Shown: positions 10,555-21,565 of the stretch, piece by piece | Layout of the letters: every line of letters begins with the position of its first letter | Numbering within the stretch: position 1 is the stretch's first letter | Source of the DNA: Branchinecta lynchi | Lineage: Eukaryota > Arthropoda > Branchiopoda > Anostraca > Branchinectidae | DNA length: 64,000 bases | Direction of reading: 5' to 3' | NCBI GenBank assembly: GCA_023053575.1 | Contig: JAKZAP010000017.1 | Span: 5,091,501 to 5,155,500 of the forward strand | Program-made: the position numbers and the translations under genes | Notes under the pieces: model-generated | What the model was told of the DNA's origin: nothing | Databases searched by the model: none | Seen by the model: only the letters and a program-made list of their open reading frames with translations

Positions 10555-12434
10555 CAAACAAGAGCTGAAAGCTCATATGGGACTTGTCAGAACAGTTAAA
10601 ATGTTTGTCAGATACGGTTTGCAGTTTTCAAGGCTGGATCTCTCTCCCGATATTCACTTCATCAGACAATGGGCATTATCTAGTAACTCTGCAATGGCTA
10701 TACCACTCATTGACAACTGCTTCTTCATCCAAACGATGATCGGATCGGGGGAGCGACTATTTTTAAGCCAATCTGATAGAGTCCCTAACAAGCCAGCTAA
10801 ATTTCACGGTCATAGCACATTGAAAGTACTCTAACTCGTGATCGTCAGAATTATGGACCCCCCCCCCCCACTTTGACACAATCTGGCCCTGTTTCGCAAA
10901 TAATATATGTACGGCTTATGCTTGTTCTTCCCTCCATGTCCCATCCCGATCTCTCGACTCTAAGCGTTTCACGAGATTCCATCTCCCCTCCAAGTTATCG
11001 GATCCGTTCCAGACTTGAAATTGATCATCTGAGACACTTGTTCATGACACTTGACTAGTTTCATTCACGTCCGATCACCCGTTCTAAAGTTATACATGTC
11101 ACTAGATGCTGGATTCCCCATCCCTCCACTACTCCAACATCACCGTATCTGGGAAGGAACTATTATCAAGTCGACCTAGAAGAGTACCTAATGTCTCTGC
11201 CAAATTTCATGGTCATAGTACATCTGGAAGTACCCTAACCCGTGATCACCGCGGAAATCCAAGAAACCCCCTCCGACACTCTCCACTGCGACACGATCCG
11301 GTCCTATTTTGTCAATAAAGTATCTAGGGTTAATGCTCGTTCTTCCCTTCAAGTTCTATCCCGATCCTTGGACCCGAAGTGTTTCAAAAGAATTCCGGTC
11401 CCCCCTCTACCCCCACTCACAGTTATCGGATTCGGGCCAGATTTGAAATTGAAAATTTGAGACACCTGTTCTTCCGAGTATTCTTCACTCTTGTCAAGTT
11501 TCACCCATGTCCGATTATCCGTTCCAAAGTTATGTACGATTTTAGTTTCGGGATTCCCCATCCCCCCACTCCGGCCGCAATGGCTGGAAAGGGAAGTGAT
11601 TATTTCCAAGTTTACCTGGTCGGTTCCCTCATATGCCTTCCAAGTTGTGTTGTCCTAGCTTATGGGGAAGCGTTTCAGGAAATTTCCGGTGCCCCCCTCC
11701 AGCCCCCCCCCCCCGACACAGGTATCGAATCTGGTCCGAATTTGAAACTGAATGTCCGACACACTTGTTCTTGACACATGACAAGTTTCACGCATGTCCG
11801 ATAGCCCTCTCCAAAGTTATGCATGTTAATAGTTTCCGGATTTCCAATCCCTCCACTACCCCCACTATGATCAGATCTGTAGAGTGATTATTTAAAAGTT
11901 AATCTGGCCGGTTCCCTGTGCCTGCTAAGTTTTGTTGTCCTAGCTTATGTGGAAACGTTTTACGAGATTTGTTTAGTTTAAGTTTAGTTAGCATCAGAGC
12001 AAAATAGCTCTAGTTATTTTGCTATGGTTAGCCTTCGTTCAGAAGACATTCTTTCCGACCACTGGTCTTACTTTAATCTTGAAACCGTATCTACTCCCAC
12101 ATTCACTTCATAACACATCAAGTCGTAGCCGAGTGGTAGAGAGTTGGAAGTACGACACAGAGGTCCGTGGATCGATACCGCATTTGTGCAGCGCTCTGTT
12201 TGCTTCCTTTTGCTTCCCTGTTGCTACCGTTGTTCCTAGTTTCCGGACTCCCGGATCCGGGGAAAGTCGGATCGGAGAAGTGATTATTTGTAATTTAATC
12301 TTATCAGGTCCCTGATGTGCCTGCCAAGTTTCATCGTCCTAGCTTATGCAGAAGTGCCCAACCTATCAAAACCGGGAAAGACCGACAGAAATTACGATCG
12401 CTATATGGCACTTGAGTATGCTCAAGTGCCATAC
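10555..12434 (+). mobile_element. R2 composite repeat, complete-looking copy
   Basis: The 5' end is a small hairpin (AAGAGCTGAAAGCTCATATG). The body is tandem blocks of roughly 400-440 bp with C-tracts and recurring phrases such as AAGTTTCATCGTCCTAGC and GATCCGGTCCGG. A tRNA-like head sits at 12124-12180. The 3' end is a perfect 12 bp hairpin (ATGGCACTTGAG / CTCAAGTGCCAT, loop TATG, 12405-12432). The sub-terminal ATGGCACTTG-like sequences at the two ends are inverted copies of each other. Long proline-rich frames inside are translations of C-tracts, not genes. How it moves is unknown. Confidence 0.65.
12124..12180 (+). promoter_or_regulatory. tRNA-like head with A- and B-box sequences inside R2
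   Basis: TAGCCGAGTGGTAGAG (A-box-like) and GGTCCGTGGATCGATACC (B-box-like) are spaced as in a tRNA. Stems do not close into a full cloverleaf, so it is not a tRNA gene. Known biology: tRNA-derived SINEs use such boxes as an internal RNA polymerase III promoter. The equivalent stretch in another R2 copy is 38685-38741. Confidence 0.55.
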
Positions 12435-13798
12435 AAAGAAAGAACAGATGCAAAGTATTCAATCAGTACAAGCTGTTGCGAAGGTTTTGAACGGGGCTAG
12501 TCAAACGGAAACTGAAAAATACGAGATGAACGTATAATTAAACACATTCAAGGGCTTAACAACCATCCCAAGGTGAAGGACCAAACTAAGCCAGTGATTC
12601 TCCATCTTTGCCGAAAAGGTACCGGAAACAGTGAGGGACGAGTTACTTTTCTTTTGACCAGTGTTTCCACTAATATCTTCAAACAAGACCAAAGATTTCG
12701 ACAGGATCCCACAAATTTCATATCTGATCCTGAAAAAACTTCTTAAGTACAAAATCATCGTACTTGAGTAAAAAATTAAAAAATAGAAGTGCTTAATGAT
12801 ACTTAAGTACCCAAGTAGATTAGCACGATTTCCAGTACCATGTTTATCAATGTTCGCTGAAACTGAATGGACATTAGGGATCTAGTGATTCTTTGTGCGA
12901 GCCTGAAGTAGTTTTGAAGAATAGCTAACTATGCAGCTTTTCTTCATCAGTTACGTAGTCTACAGATGATAAAATCTCAATTCGGTTAAAAATTTAAAAC
13001 TGAAACTTGAAGCTCTGTTGTATTCCGTTCCGTAAATTTGCGGGATGTTTCTTTCCACCCCCCCCCCCCCCCCCCCTCACGAAACATACAAATATAAACG
13101 TTTATTTATGGTCTCTAACCTCTGATCTTGTTTTATTGTTAGAAATGGATTAGCCCCCCCCCCCCCCGCAATAAACTACTGGATCCGGAACTTTCCATTG
13201 CGAATTAGACGAAAGGATTCGGTGAGATCGCAAAGAGAAAACATTTGTGTTACTTGTTCATCCTGAAAATCTGGTAATAAACACTTCCGGTCTTTGGCAG
13301 ATCGCGTAGCCTGACTGTTTTTTATTATCTGCAGTCAACCCCTTAATCAAATCCCTTAGGCAATCGTTTTCTCTCTTGATTGATTGATTAGTTCAAAACA
13401 TAGGCACGCTCCGTACCTTTAAATAAACTGTCCAATATGTTTGGTCAGATAATGTTGGTCTTTCGAAATTGTGTCAGTTTACATCAGATTCTGGTCATCA
13501 TCATTTACCCAGTACGGAAGATTTCATACCTGGTAGTTCCCAAGAGTAGGAGCTGACAGATGGGTCACTCATCTTACTATCCCTATACCAAGGCGAACAA
13601 CTGGCCAAACACGTTATTAGATAATACAAAAGTTCTCGTTTTCTCCGGATTCCAAAGAATGCGGCTGAACTATCAACTTGATGGGAAGACTAAGCTAGTA
13701 GATGGATTACCTATGTCTTTAGATAGTAAGATTTTGATGTTAATACAATACATACATACATACAATATTTAGATGTCTTGCAAAAATATATTCAAGTC
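12435..13798. other. Repeat-derived spacer with poly-C tracts, no gene seen
   Basis: This contains AAGTAC-rich sequence at 12740-12830 resembling the hAT end at 14580-14789, perhaps the other side of the same element. Poly-C runs lie at about 13058-13077 and 13155-13167. A 70-codon frame at 13560-13772 has no recognisable motif. Confidence 0.4.
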
Positions 13799-14104
13799 AT
13801 GCATAAAACTGATACGTCAGCTACGTATTTGACGGGGCAAAACAGATAAGTCAGACTTGTCCCTTTTGCCCCGTCAAATATGATTCGTAGTCAGCTTGGG
13901 CTGAAGAAACATCTGTCACCGAAGTACGTCACCTAAGATGCTTTGGCAGCGATATTTCAGTCCTTCTTGGCAAGGGTCCTCGTCAGGCTGTTCATCCGAT
14001 AAAGATCAATCTGACACAGATTGACAGCCTGACAAGGGCCCCTGCCAAGAAGGAACAAAATATCGCTGCCAAAGCATCGTAGCTGACGTATCCGTTTTAC
14101 GCAT
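13799..14104 (+). mobile_element. Hairpin MITE with a second hairpin inserted in its left arm
   Basis: The outer arms are GATACGTCAGCTACG (about 13811) and its complement CGTAGCTGACGTATC (about 14078). The inner arms GGCAGCGATATTTCAG and CCTTCTTGGCAAGGG also pair. After GCTACG the left arm is interrupted by TATTTGACGGGGCAAAA...TTTTGCCCCGTCAAATA, itself a hairpin end found again at 24781-25029. Non-coding. Confidence 0.7.
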
Positions 14105-14184
14105 TTTCTTAATACATGTTTCAAAGTCATTTTGGGCTCAAGGAATATTTCTCTTGCAAAGAAACCGGACATTTCTGTCTTGAT

Positions 14185-14460
14185 TAAAGAACTATATATA
14201 CTTGATCAACTATAAGCTCTAAGGAAATTTCTCAGTTCCAGTTGTCAGGGGCCAAAACAAATGATCTGGATTCAGCATGTCTCCCACTCGTGAAGCAAAC
14301 CTTATCTTGAAAGAAATGAAGGGCTACAATATCATCGATGAACGACCTGTACTTTTGACGCAAAGGACATGAAACCAAGTTTGAAAAAGATAAACTACCT
14401 AACTCATTCGAGAGTTCTCATACGAACAGATAGACAGACACACTTTACGACGCTATATAG
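14185..14460 (+). repeat. Decayed R1-like fragment
   Basis: It keeps GATTCAGCATGTCTCC, GGGCTACAATATCATCGATG, ACCAAGTTTG and a closing AGACAGACACACTTTACGAC in R1 order but is strongly diverged. Confidence 0.45.
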
Positions 14461-14579
14461 GTGTCCCGTCACTGCGTTTAGGGGTCCTCAGAACTTGACT
14501 TGATATATCCCCTCACATCTGAACTATGTGCTGTTTGGTCCATGTTTTTTATCAGGGATTTTGTTAAGCCTACCGTAAG

Positions 14580-14789
14580 AGGCCTACCTAAATACTTGAG
14601 TACTTTAGTACTGAAGTAATATCCAAATACGCGAGTACTTAAGTACTGAAGTACTTTTATAAAAGTACTTATTACTTAAGTAGATTTTTTGTAAAGTACA
14701 GTACTTAATACTTATACTAAAGTAAATATTTCCTGGAGTACTTGGTACGTATACTTAATTAAAAATTAGAACTACTTGGGACAACACTG
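14580..14789 (-). mobile_element. Terminal part of a hAT-like element (AAGTAC-rich)
   Basis: A dense run of AGTACTTAAGTACTGAAGTAC-like repeats ends in TTGGGACAACACTG. Read on the other strand this is CAGTGTTGTCCCAA, a typical hAT terminus. Sub-terminal AAGTACTT repeats of this kind are common in animal hAT MITEs. The opposite end and an 8 bp target duplication were not identified; related sequence at 12740-12830 may be its other side. Confidence 0.45.
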
Positions 14790-14794
14790 GATTA

Positions 14795-15690
14795 CTCCTA
14801 TATGTCTTTATACTTTGACGAAATTGATCAAAACTTCCAGCTGCCTTACTTCTGACATATTTTTCGGTTTCTGCCGGACTCTTGGCGAGCTCTTGTCCAT
14901 AAAAAAAAGCTCAAAAACGAATTCAGCATACCCCTTACCCCTATATCGAACTTCAGATAAAACTTTAACTTTTAACAAATCTTCAGGTTTTGGCCGGAGC
15001 CCGCACTTTTTATCCGGCGTGGAATATTTACATATATTGGTTCAACATGCCTCCTTACCACTACATCCGTCCTCTAATCACCTTCAGATAAAACGTTTAC
15101 CTTTCAAAACTTTTCAACCGAATTCCGGGCGAACTATATGTCCGGGTAGAGAATTATTGCCATATGCCAATGCAGCATGTCATCGTACCCCTGAATCGAA
15201 AATCTAATCAAGTTCAAATACAACTTTTACGTTATACAAATTTTCTGGTTTGGGCCGGATTCCAGGCGAACTATACTTGTCCGGCGAATTATTTTTTTTA
15301 ATACGTGTCCAGTGTGTCTCCTTACTCCTAAGTTGAACCTATATTTTACTTCAAATTAAACTTTTCTTTTTCACAAATTTTCCTGTGTTTGTCGGATTCA
15401 GGGTGAACTACTTGTCCGGCGAGAAAATAATTTTCATGTTCGGATTCAGCATGTTTTCTTATCTCTGAATCGACTATCATAATAGATTTTAAAATATATA
15501 TTTTGTCCTTAAGTTGACCCCCTCCCCACCCTCCATATAGGGCTACAGAGCCCATCTTGGAAATTGACCTGTACTTTGACCCAAAGTGTCTATTTGCCAA
15601 ATTTGAACGAAATATCTAAACGACTTCGAGAGTTATCGTGCTAACAGACAGCAAGAGGGCCAACTTTTACGAAGTCATAGGTATGGGATC
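14795..15690 (+). repeat. R1 repeat copy with four internal units
   Basis: Units of about 130-140 bp each contain a TCCGGCG-like box (about 15011, 15139, 15278 and 15414), CAGCATG(T)CT and a TTTTCTGGTTTGGGCCGGAT-like box. They are followed by the unique end: GGGCTACAGAGCCCATCTTG, CGAGAGTTATCGTGCTAAC, and GTCATAGGTATGGGATCCC. Confidence 0.7.
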
Positions 15691-15699
15691 CCAAAAAGT

Positions 15700-16480
15700 A
15701 GTAGCCCTCCAAAACAGTAGATAAAAGTAGAATTATCTGTTAAAGCACAAGGTCTTTTCCCCATGAAAGGGATCAGTAAAAATGTTTTCCGGAAATACCA
15801 TTACTTCCAATCCGAAGTTAGCGATTTTTTGTTAGAGCTTGTTGACTCTTTCCAGCCCTTCTGCTCTCTGACGCGGCGGCTGTGCGCAAAACTTTTGAAA
15901 ACTAAACACGACGTGGTTAAAAAGTTGGAAAACTAAGCAAATAAAAGAAGACAAAAACAGAAGATTCTTACATCCTTATTTGTGAAAGAGTCGTCAGCGG
16001 AAATAGAAGATTCTGGCAAACTTTGCATTGCGTGCCGGGCAAAACTCGGCACATCCGAAAAAGCGCTAACAGTTCGTAGGCACAAAACGAAACTATGGAG
16101 AAAGGTGGGGATTTTAGAAGCTTATAAGAAGCTCCCATAAGGGAGCTAGGTATATTGTAAAAGGCAGAATAAGCAAGAGGGATCCTTTAATTGATAGTAA
16201 TGTATTCACAAGTCCCCTTCACAAGTTCATGCTTAAAGAGCCTTTTATTTTCAACCTCCCCCTTCAAGAATAAATTAAAAAGTAATTTTGGTCTACTAAA
16301 ATACAGAGTTTCTAATATACAGCCACATTGTATTGATACTGTGAGCTGCTGGCAAAAATTCTTAACTTCATTAAATCTTCTCCCCAAAGACAGCTATTAT
16401 TCCAATAATTTCGAAAAAATGCTATTTTCTGGTAACAAAAATATACCTTTAGCCCAAGCTGACTTTGAAAAATATACTAA
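15700..16480. other. Unassigned sequence, no confident gene
   Basis: A 118-codon plus-strand frame (16191-16547) runs into the MITE at 16482, and no motif is recognised. AGCCCAAGCTGACTTTG at 16451 resembles the flank of the hairpin elements at 13885 and 24762, so part is probably transposon-derived. Confidence 0.3.
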
Positions 16481-16481
16481 A

Positions 16482-16572
16482 ATAATGCATACAACGAGTA
16501 CGTCAGCTACGATGCTGTCAATCTTCATCGCTGCTAAATCATCGTAGCTGACGTACCCGTTTTATGCATTAT
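16482..16572 (+). mobile_element. Very short hairpin MITE (about 90 bp)
   Basis: Inverted arms run from AATGCATACAACGAGTACG and GTCAGCTACGATG to CATCGTAGCTGACGTAC and CCGTTTTATGCATT. These are the outer arms of the element at 13799-14104 with the middle lost. Confidence 0.7.
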
Positions 16573-17119
16573 TTAAAACAAAAAAGATGGAAAATCATTT
16601 TTCTACTTAAATACATAAAAGTTTTAACACAGACTGAACCAGACTGTTCTAAAACTTTATGCCGCAGGCAAAAATTTCGAAAATCAATATCATTCATGGT
16701 ACAAATCGACCAGATTGCTTTCCAAACAACAGTTTGTCCGCCTGAAAGACAAAACAGAGTAGAACTAAAATATTAAAAGGCCAAAAAAGGTAGAAATAAA
16801 GATACAGTAAATTAGAAAATTAAATTGTAGAATGGTTTGAAATACAGTATTCTATTTTGAAAGACAGCAGGACTGGAAGCATTGTTCTTGGAATCACATA
16901 ATGCATTTAAAGTTGCTACATTTTAATCTAATACTGATGATGAATAAACCCTGAAAGGCGACTGGGAACTGGACTGTTAAGTAGAGCACTGTACGCAAAC
17001 TGGCTACTCTTTGGGTAAAACAGAAAATTAATCTTGGTGCCTCAGTCAAATAATGTATAATTTTTTTTGTTACGCAAAAGTAGAAACAATAATTAATAAT
17101 GATGTACAGAATGGCTTAC
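16573..17119. other. A+T-rich spacer, nothing recognised
   Basis: No open frame above background, no exon-like borders and no clear repeat seen on either strand. Confidence 0.3.
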
Positions 17120-17812
17120 CGACGAAACGTCCCCATGACAAAACGTTCCCGGTGAAAAAACGTCCCTACGGCAAAACGTCCCCAAGCATAGATTTTAAAG
17201 TTCGGCTCGATCTTCAGGTGCATAACCGAGGTAAAATAACTTCAGAGTGTGCATTATGTAGATGTGGGAACAGTCCTTATTAGCAGGAATGATCGGAGCT
17301 TCATAAATGTACTGTTTTCAGTTGGACGGGTTTGATCCTTTAATAAAATGTTTTAATTCTAAATATCACCAAATTAAAAATCGAACAAAAACGAGATCAA
17401 TGAGTTATATTGTAGCGTAAACTAACACACAAAATAAACCAATTAAATACAAGATAAAACGAAAACTGACAAACTACTAATCTTTGCGCTCTCTTTAAGA
17501 AATGGCTATATCCGGGAGCAACACTTTCTGAATGTTGAGTAGGCCTATCGGGACCTTCTTGACTAGGCCTATCGATTAAATGCTGAAGTAGTCAACCCAT
17601 CGTGGTTTTCAAAAGTTTATATTCCAAAAACGTATTTTGCCTGCACTGATGACGCAATTAGTACTCTCATAGGCCTAGCTATCCCTTAGCGATGAAAATA
17701 TATCTGTAACCGGGGGACATTTTGATTGGGAACATTTTGTCATGGGAATGTTTTGTCAGGGGAGACATTTTGTCGAATCACCGGGGACGTTTCGAATGGG
17801 GATATTTTGTCG
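17120..17812 (+). mobile_element. TIR element with AAACGTCCCC terminal arrays (about 690 bp)
   Basis: The left end has tandem short units, CGACGAAACGTCCCC then ACAAAACGTTCCC and CAAAACGTCCCC. The right end is the inverted set, GGGGACATTTTG-like units closing in GGGGATATTTTGTCG. The interior (17200-17700) is A+T-rich and non-coding. A non-autonomous DNA element; superfamily not determined. Confidence 0.6.
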
Positions 17813-18699
17813 ACAACCCGTACAAAATTGATGAACATTCTGGCAACAGACCTGCAATAAGGATCGCCATGTCAGGTGAGATAACATTACATGGGAATTT
17901 TAGCTTTTTCTTTCACCGAGTCCCCTAAGCTTAAAGCCCCACCTGAACGAAGTACTATCTATCATATAGAAAATATTGAGAAAGGCGCCGCAGTCGAACA
18001 TTTTTTGTTCATTACTATTGAACCTAGACTTTTGGGGGTAGGATAGGAGGGGGGCTGGGAAATTCAGGAAGCAAACACGTCTTGTGAGTCGAGAAAGACA
18101 AAAAGACAGAAGCTGGGACAGATAAAACAAATTTAGCGGGGACAGGCCTCAGCTATAAGTGTAATCTGCACGGGATGGCGGAAAGAAATCTCTTGGGACT
18201 TACGCGGTCGCGAATCATAGCGAAATTGTAAGACATTTTCGGGTGTGAAACCTCAGAGCCGATTAAATTTAGTGTATGGATTAAGTTTATATGGAAATTT
18301 AAGCTTTGAATCGAACAAGTTTCTCAGTCTTGTAAATAAGCATTTATGCTTGCCAACTATGCTGGGCCACACTTGATCAGCAGAGACCCTTTTTGCATTT
18401 ATATTAATTAGTGCGTAATTCCTCCGTTATGTGAAGATCATTGTGTTTATTGTGTTCATATCTTCCGTGTTGATAAATTTCTAGTCCTTGATTGTCCGTA
18501 TAAATATATTTGAAAATTTGTATTCGTGTGCTCTTTAGAAATGAGTTGTACTTCTACCTGACTAATAATAATTGAAGCATTTTTTTTATATATTCTAAGT
18601 GTGTGTTTAGTTGACCATCAATTTGTACTTATAGCTAGAAGTTTGTAAGCTAATTCTGTTCAAAATACATCTATCAGAACCGACTGCCTTAGTTCCCCT
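17813..18699. other. Unassigned sequence
   Basis: No motif-bearing frame. A 76-codon minus-strand frame at 18130-17900 shows nothing recognisable. It might contain the missing first exon of gene A, but no convincing membrane-segment exon was found. Confidence 0.25.
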
Positions 18700-19290
18700 C
18701 CCGGACCCCAGCTTAGCGAAGCTATTGATTACAATGAAAATTTTCCCTGGTGTCTTGGCCGACCGCCTAGTGAATTGTCGGCTTCTCTTATTAATCCCCT
18801 GGGCAAGCTTCCAGAATTATCTCATCGACAACAATATGTGAGCGAACTGTCGGAAAATTTGTGTGAACTGAAATTTATGCCAACTGACGTTATGCCTACT
18901 GACGTTTATTTCAACTGACTTTTATGCCAACTGACGTTTATGTCAACTGAAGTTTATACCAACTGACGCTTATGTGAAGTGACGGTAGGCGAACTGACGT
19001 GTAGCTGAACTGTCAGATTTTAGGATTAGGTGAACTGACGTGTAGGTCTACTGACGTTTATGTCAACTGACAGTAGGCGAACTGACGGTTGAACAACTGA
19101 CGTGTTATTTAACTGACGTGTTGGTCAACTGACGTGTTGCTGAAGTGACGTGTTGGTCAACTGACGAGTTCTAGGGGGTCAACTATCGTGTAGGCGAACT
19201 GTCAGAAAATGTTGGCGTACTGACGGAATTCTGTGGTGAACTGACGTTTATGTCAACTGACATGTTGCGGTACTGACGGGACCCCATCCC
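18700..19290 (-). mobile_element. R3 element, inverted copy with CGTCAGTT array
   Basis: Reverse-orientation counterpart of 8985-10530. ATTAATCCCCTGGG at about 18792 matches CCCAGGGGATTAAT at about 10455. From about 18845 to 19285 some 20 units of AACTGACGTTTATGTC type follow, ending in GACATGTTGCGGTACTGACG, the complement of the start near 9003. The insertion ends beside a GGGATCCC border. Confidence 0.6.
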
Positions 19291-19504
19291 TCCACTTAGG
19301 TTTTGGGATCCCAGAAAGTCCGTATTGCGTTCGGCCTAAAAAAGATTTATTTTTCGGTTGTTTACCGTTGGTTATGTTTCCCACTGTAGTTGCTAACTAG
19401 TTAAATCATAGAGCTTGCACCTAGAGCTACCAATAATCCGAAGGAAAAATTTCATTCTATAAAAATCGATTACATTAATACTGAAAGCAACGAGTATTTC
19501 AGTT

Positions 19505-19765
19505 TCGTCGTTCTTCAAGCCTGTTAAGTGAATGAGGGATGGTTAACTAGAATATCCGTTTCTTCAGCCTGTTAAGTGAATGAGGGATGGTTAACTCGAA
19601 TATCCTACCTCAAATTCGGTTAAACTTTATGGAGAAATACATACATGCAACGAGTAATTCAGTTTCGTCGGTTCTTCAAGCCTGTTAAGTGAATGAGGGA
19701 TGGTTAACTCGAATATCCTACCTTAAATTCGGTTAAACTTTATGGAGGAATATATACATGCCTTG
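19505..19765 (+). repeat. Direct repeats (three copies)
   Basis: CCTGTTAAGTGAATGAGGGA followed by TGGTTAACT occurs at about 19518, 19569 and 19680. The last two copies extend through TTCGGTTAAACTTTATGGAG and ACATGC, giving a longer partial duplication. Confidence 0.75.
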
Positions 19766-19885
19766 TTAGGGCAATATTCCTATCGCTGAAAATGCTAAGC
19801 CTTTTAGGGAAGAATTAGAAGAGACTTGACGAACGAGATAGTTAGTTGTGCAGACAACAGTATCACCCGTATGGAAAGATTCATT

Positions 19886-20213
19886 TCATCGTATTATGGA
19901 ACATTTTTCTAAACGTAAGAAATTGAAAACAATTGGAAACGATCGTAAGCAATTGTTTTTTTACAATTGGAAACAGTTGTTTACGATTGGAAACAGTTGT
20001 TTGTGATTGCAAACAGTTTTTTAAGATTGTACGTTGTTCCAACTGTTTCCAATCGCAAACGATTGAAAACTATTGCAGACAACTGTTTACAATCGTAAGC
20101 AACTGTTGACAATCTTAAACAATTGTTTTCAATAGTAAACAAATAATTGTTTACAATCATTTCCAATTGTTTTCAATTGCTTACGATTGAAAAAATGTCC
20201 CATAATACGATGA
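19886..20213. mobile_element. Long palindromic MITE built of CAATTG/AACAATTG motifs
   Basis: The ends TCATCGTATTATGG and CCATAATACGATGA-type complement pair over more than 50 bp with few mismatches. The interior is a chain of degenerate ACAATTGGAAACAGTTGTTT-like words in both orientations, so the whole 328 bp can fold back. No coding capacity. Confidence 0.7.
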
Positions 20214-21479
20214 CTTGAATTATTTCCATAAGGGACGAAGAATCGAGCTCACTCATAATATTGATTCTACATATTTACTCACATTTTGTGTCTATTATTT
20301 GTAATGATAATTATATTTACTCTCTGTTAACTGTGCATATTTCTACGAGAATTCATAGAAATGAGTTAGCCCTTCTTTTTTAGGTGGGCAGCTCTTTGTC
20401 GATGGTTGAAAGTATCATCAAAGATGCAGGAAATAAGCCAGGAAAGTTCTCACATTATTTCTTAGCAGCCAATGTTCCTTCTCTCGTAATTCTCGTATTC
20501 CTTCTTTCGCAAACTTAGCTTTTGTTTATTTTTCACCATGATGCCCGCTATACAGGTTCTGGTTTGCGTAAGAGTCTCCGACATTGTTGTCCTACACTTC
20601 TAAATTTAATTCAAAAAGTACTTCTAGTTTAATTGCTTCAGTATAAATCCCATGTATAATATTCCGTCTACTACAAACCTTTCTGATCCCGTCAAACTGG
20701 GATCGAGGATGTGATCTGCTTGGACCAATTTACCTTCGGTGGGATCCCTGTTCATGGCCCAGTCATATCTGGCTGTAGTATAGTTGTTCGTGAATTATGT
20801 TTTCAATGCAAATCAACTGCTATGAAAGCCGATGATCCTGGTTCAAATACCGTCTGAGAGGCACTTCTGTATTTCAGCTTCTTACTTAGAGCTGGTGCTG
20901 GCCCTTTTCCCAGAAGTGCTCCAGTTGGAGTGACACTCGATGGATGGCAGAAACAACTGCCATGGATAAGACAAGTGTGTGTGAGTCTCGTATGGAAATG
21001 GTGGAGTAGTAAAAATTAACATCAAATCACTCACCCTCGTTAAAACACGCAAACGTCGTCTCCTTATTTTTAATCGCCTGGGAGCCCTTTCAACTTACTT
21101 TTCTTGATCCAATCATGATGATCTAACTCATTAGCGTCAAAAATGCGACGTGTATGACGTGTGACATGTACACCTTCGTGTGGAGTTATGACGCTGAGTG
21201 AACTGAACATAAGTGAGCGGACGATAGAACGAAGGGTATTCGTGCGGGAACTGTTGCGTATTCGAACCTTTCAAATGGGCATAGGACCAACTTTACAGGC
21301 AAACAGACGTTTTTATGAACTGACGTGTGGGTGAATTGAAGGGCCCTACTGTTTTTATGATTATTGGGAAAGTAAAGATGCACATTGTATTTACAGTAGT
21401 CATTCCTGACCAAAGGCATGGTTTCTGTCTTATTCCTGGGCCAGTTCTTCGAGTCGCCTAATTGTTTGTGTTTTTGCAG
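20214..21479. other. Region upstream of gene A exon, no gene assigned
   Basis: No motif-bearing frame. A stretch at about 21238-21280 (CGTGCGGGAACTGTTGCGTA) recurs at 29018-29060, 186 to 400 bases upstream of an exon in both cases. The first coding exon of gene A should lie here or further upstream but was not located. Confidence 0.3.
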
Positions 21480-21565
21480 AAGGGACGACATTGTATAAGT
21501 GGAAGTTTGGAATGAGTCTTGTTGGCATATTTGCTGCTATACTCCTTCTAGTAGGTGCTGTTAAG
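21480..21565 (+). CDS. Gene A, internal exon (transmembrane segment 2): multi-pass membrane protein
   Basis: A pyrimidine-rich tract and acceptor (TTTGTGTTTTTGCAG) precede the exon, and donor GTAAGG follows AAG at 21565. Two bases complete an upstream codon, then 28 codons encode GMSLVGIFAAILLLVGAVK after a short polar start. The strongly hydrophobic run is a membrane helix followed by positive charge. The exon ends in phase 0 and joins 29446 without breaking frame. The minus-strand exon 50132-50050 has the same phases and the matching AAIFLLVGIIK ending, which argues against chance. Joined exons resemble the four-helix DUF4728/LAPTM4-type endomembrane proteins (family call from memory). An upstream exon is missing, so the start is unknown. 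Confidence 0.6.

Noticed and set aside
11379..11774. 131-codon proline-rich frame
   Set aside because: Translation of R2 C-tracts; the same kind of frame appears in every R2 copy.
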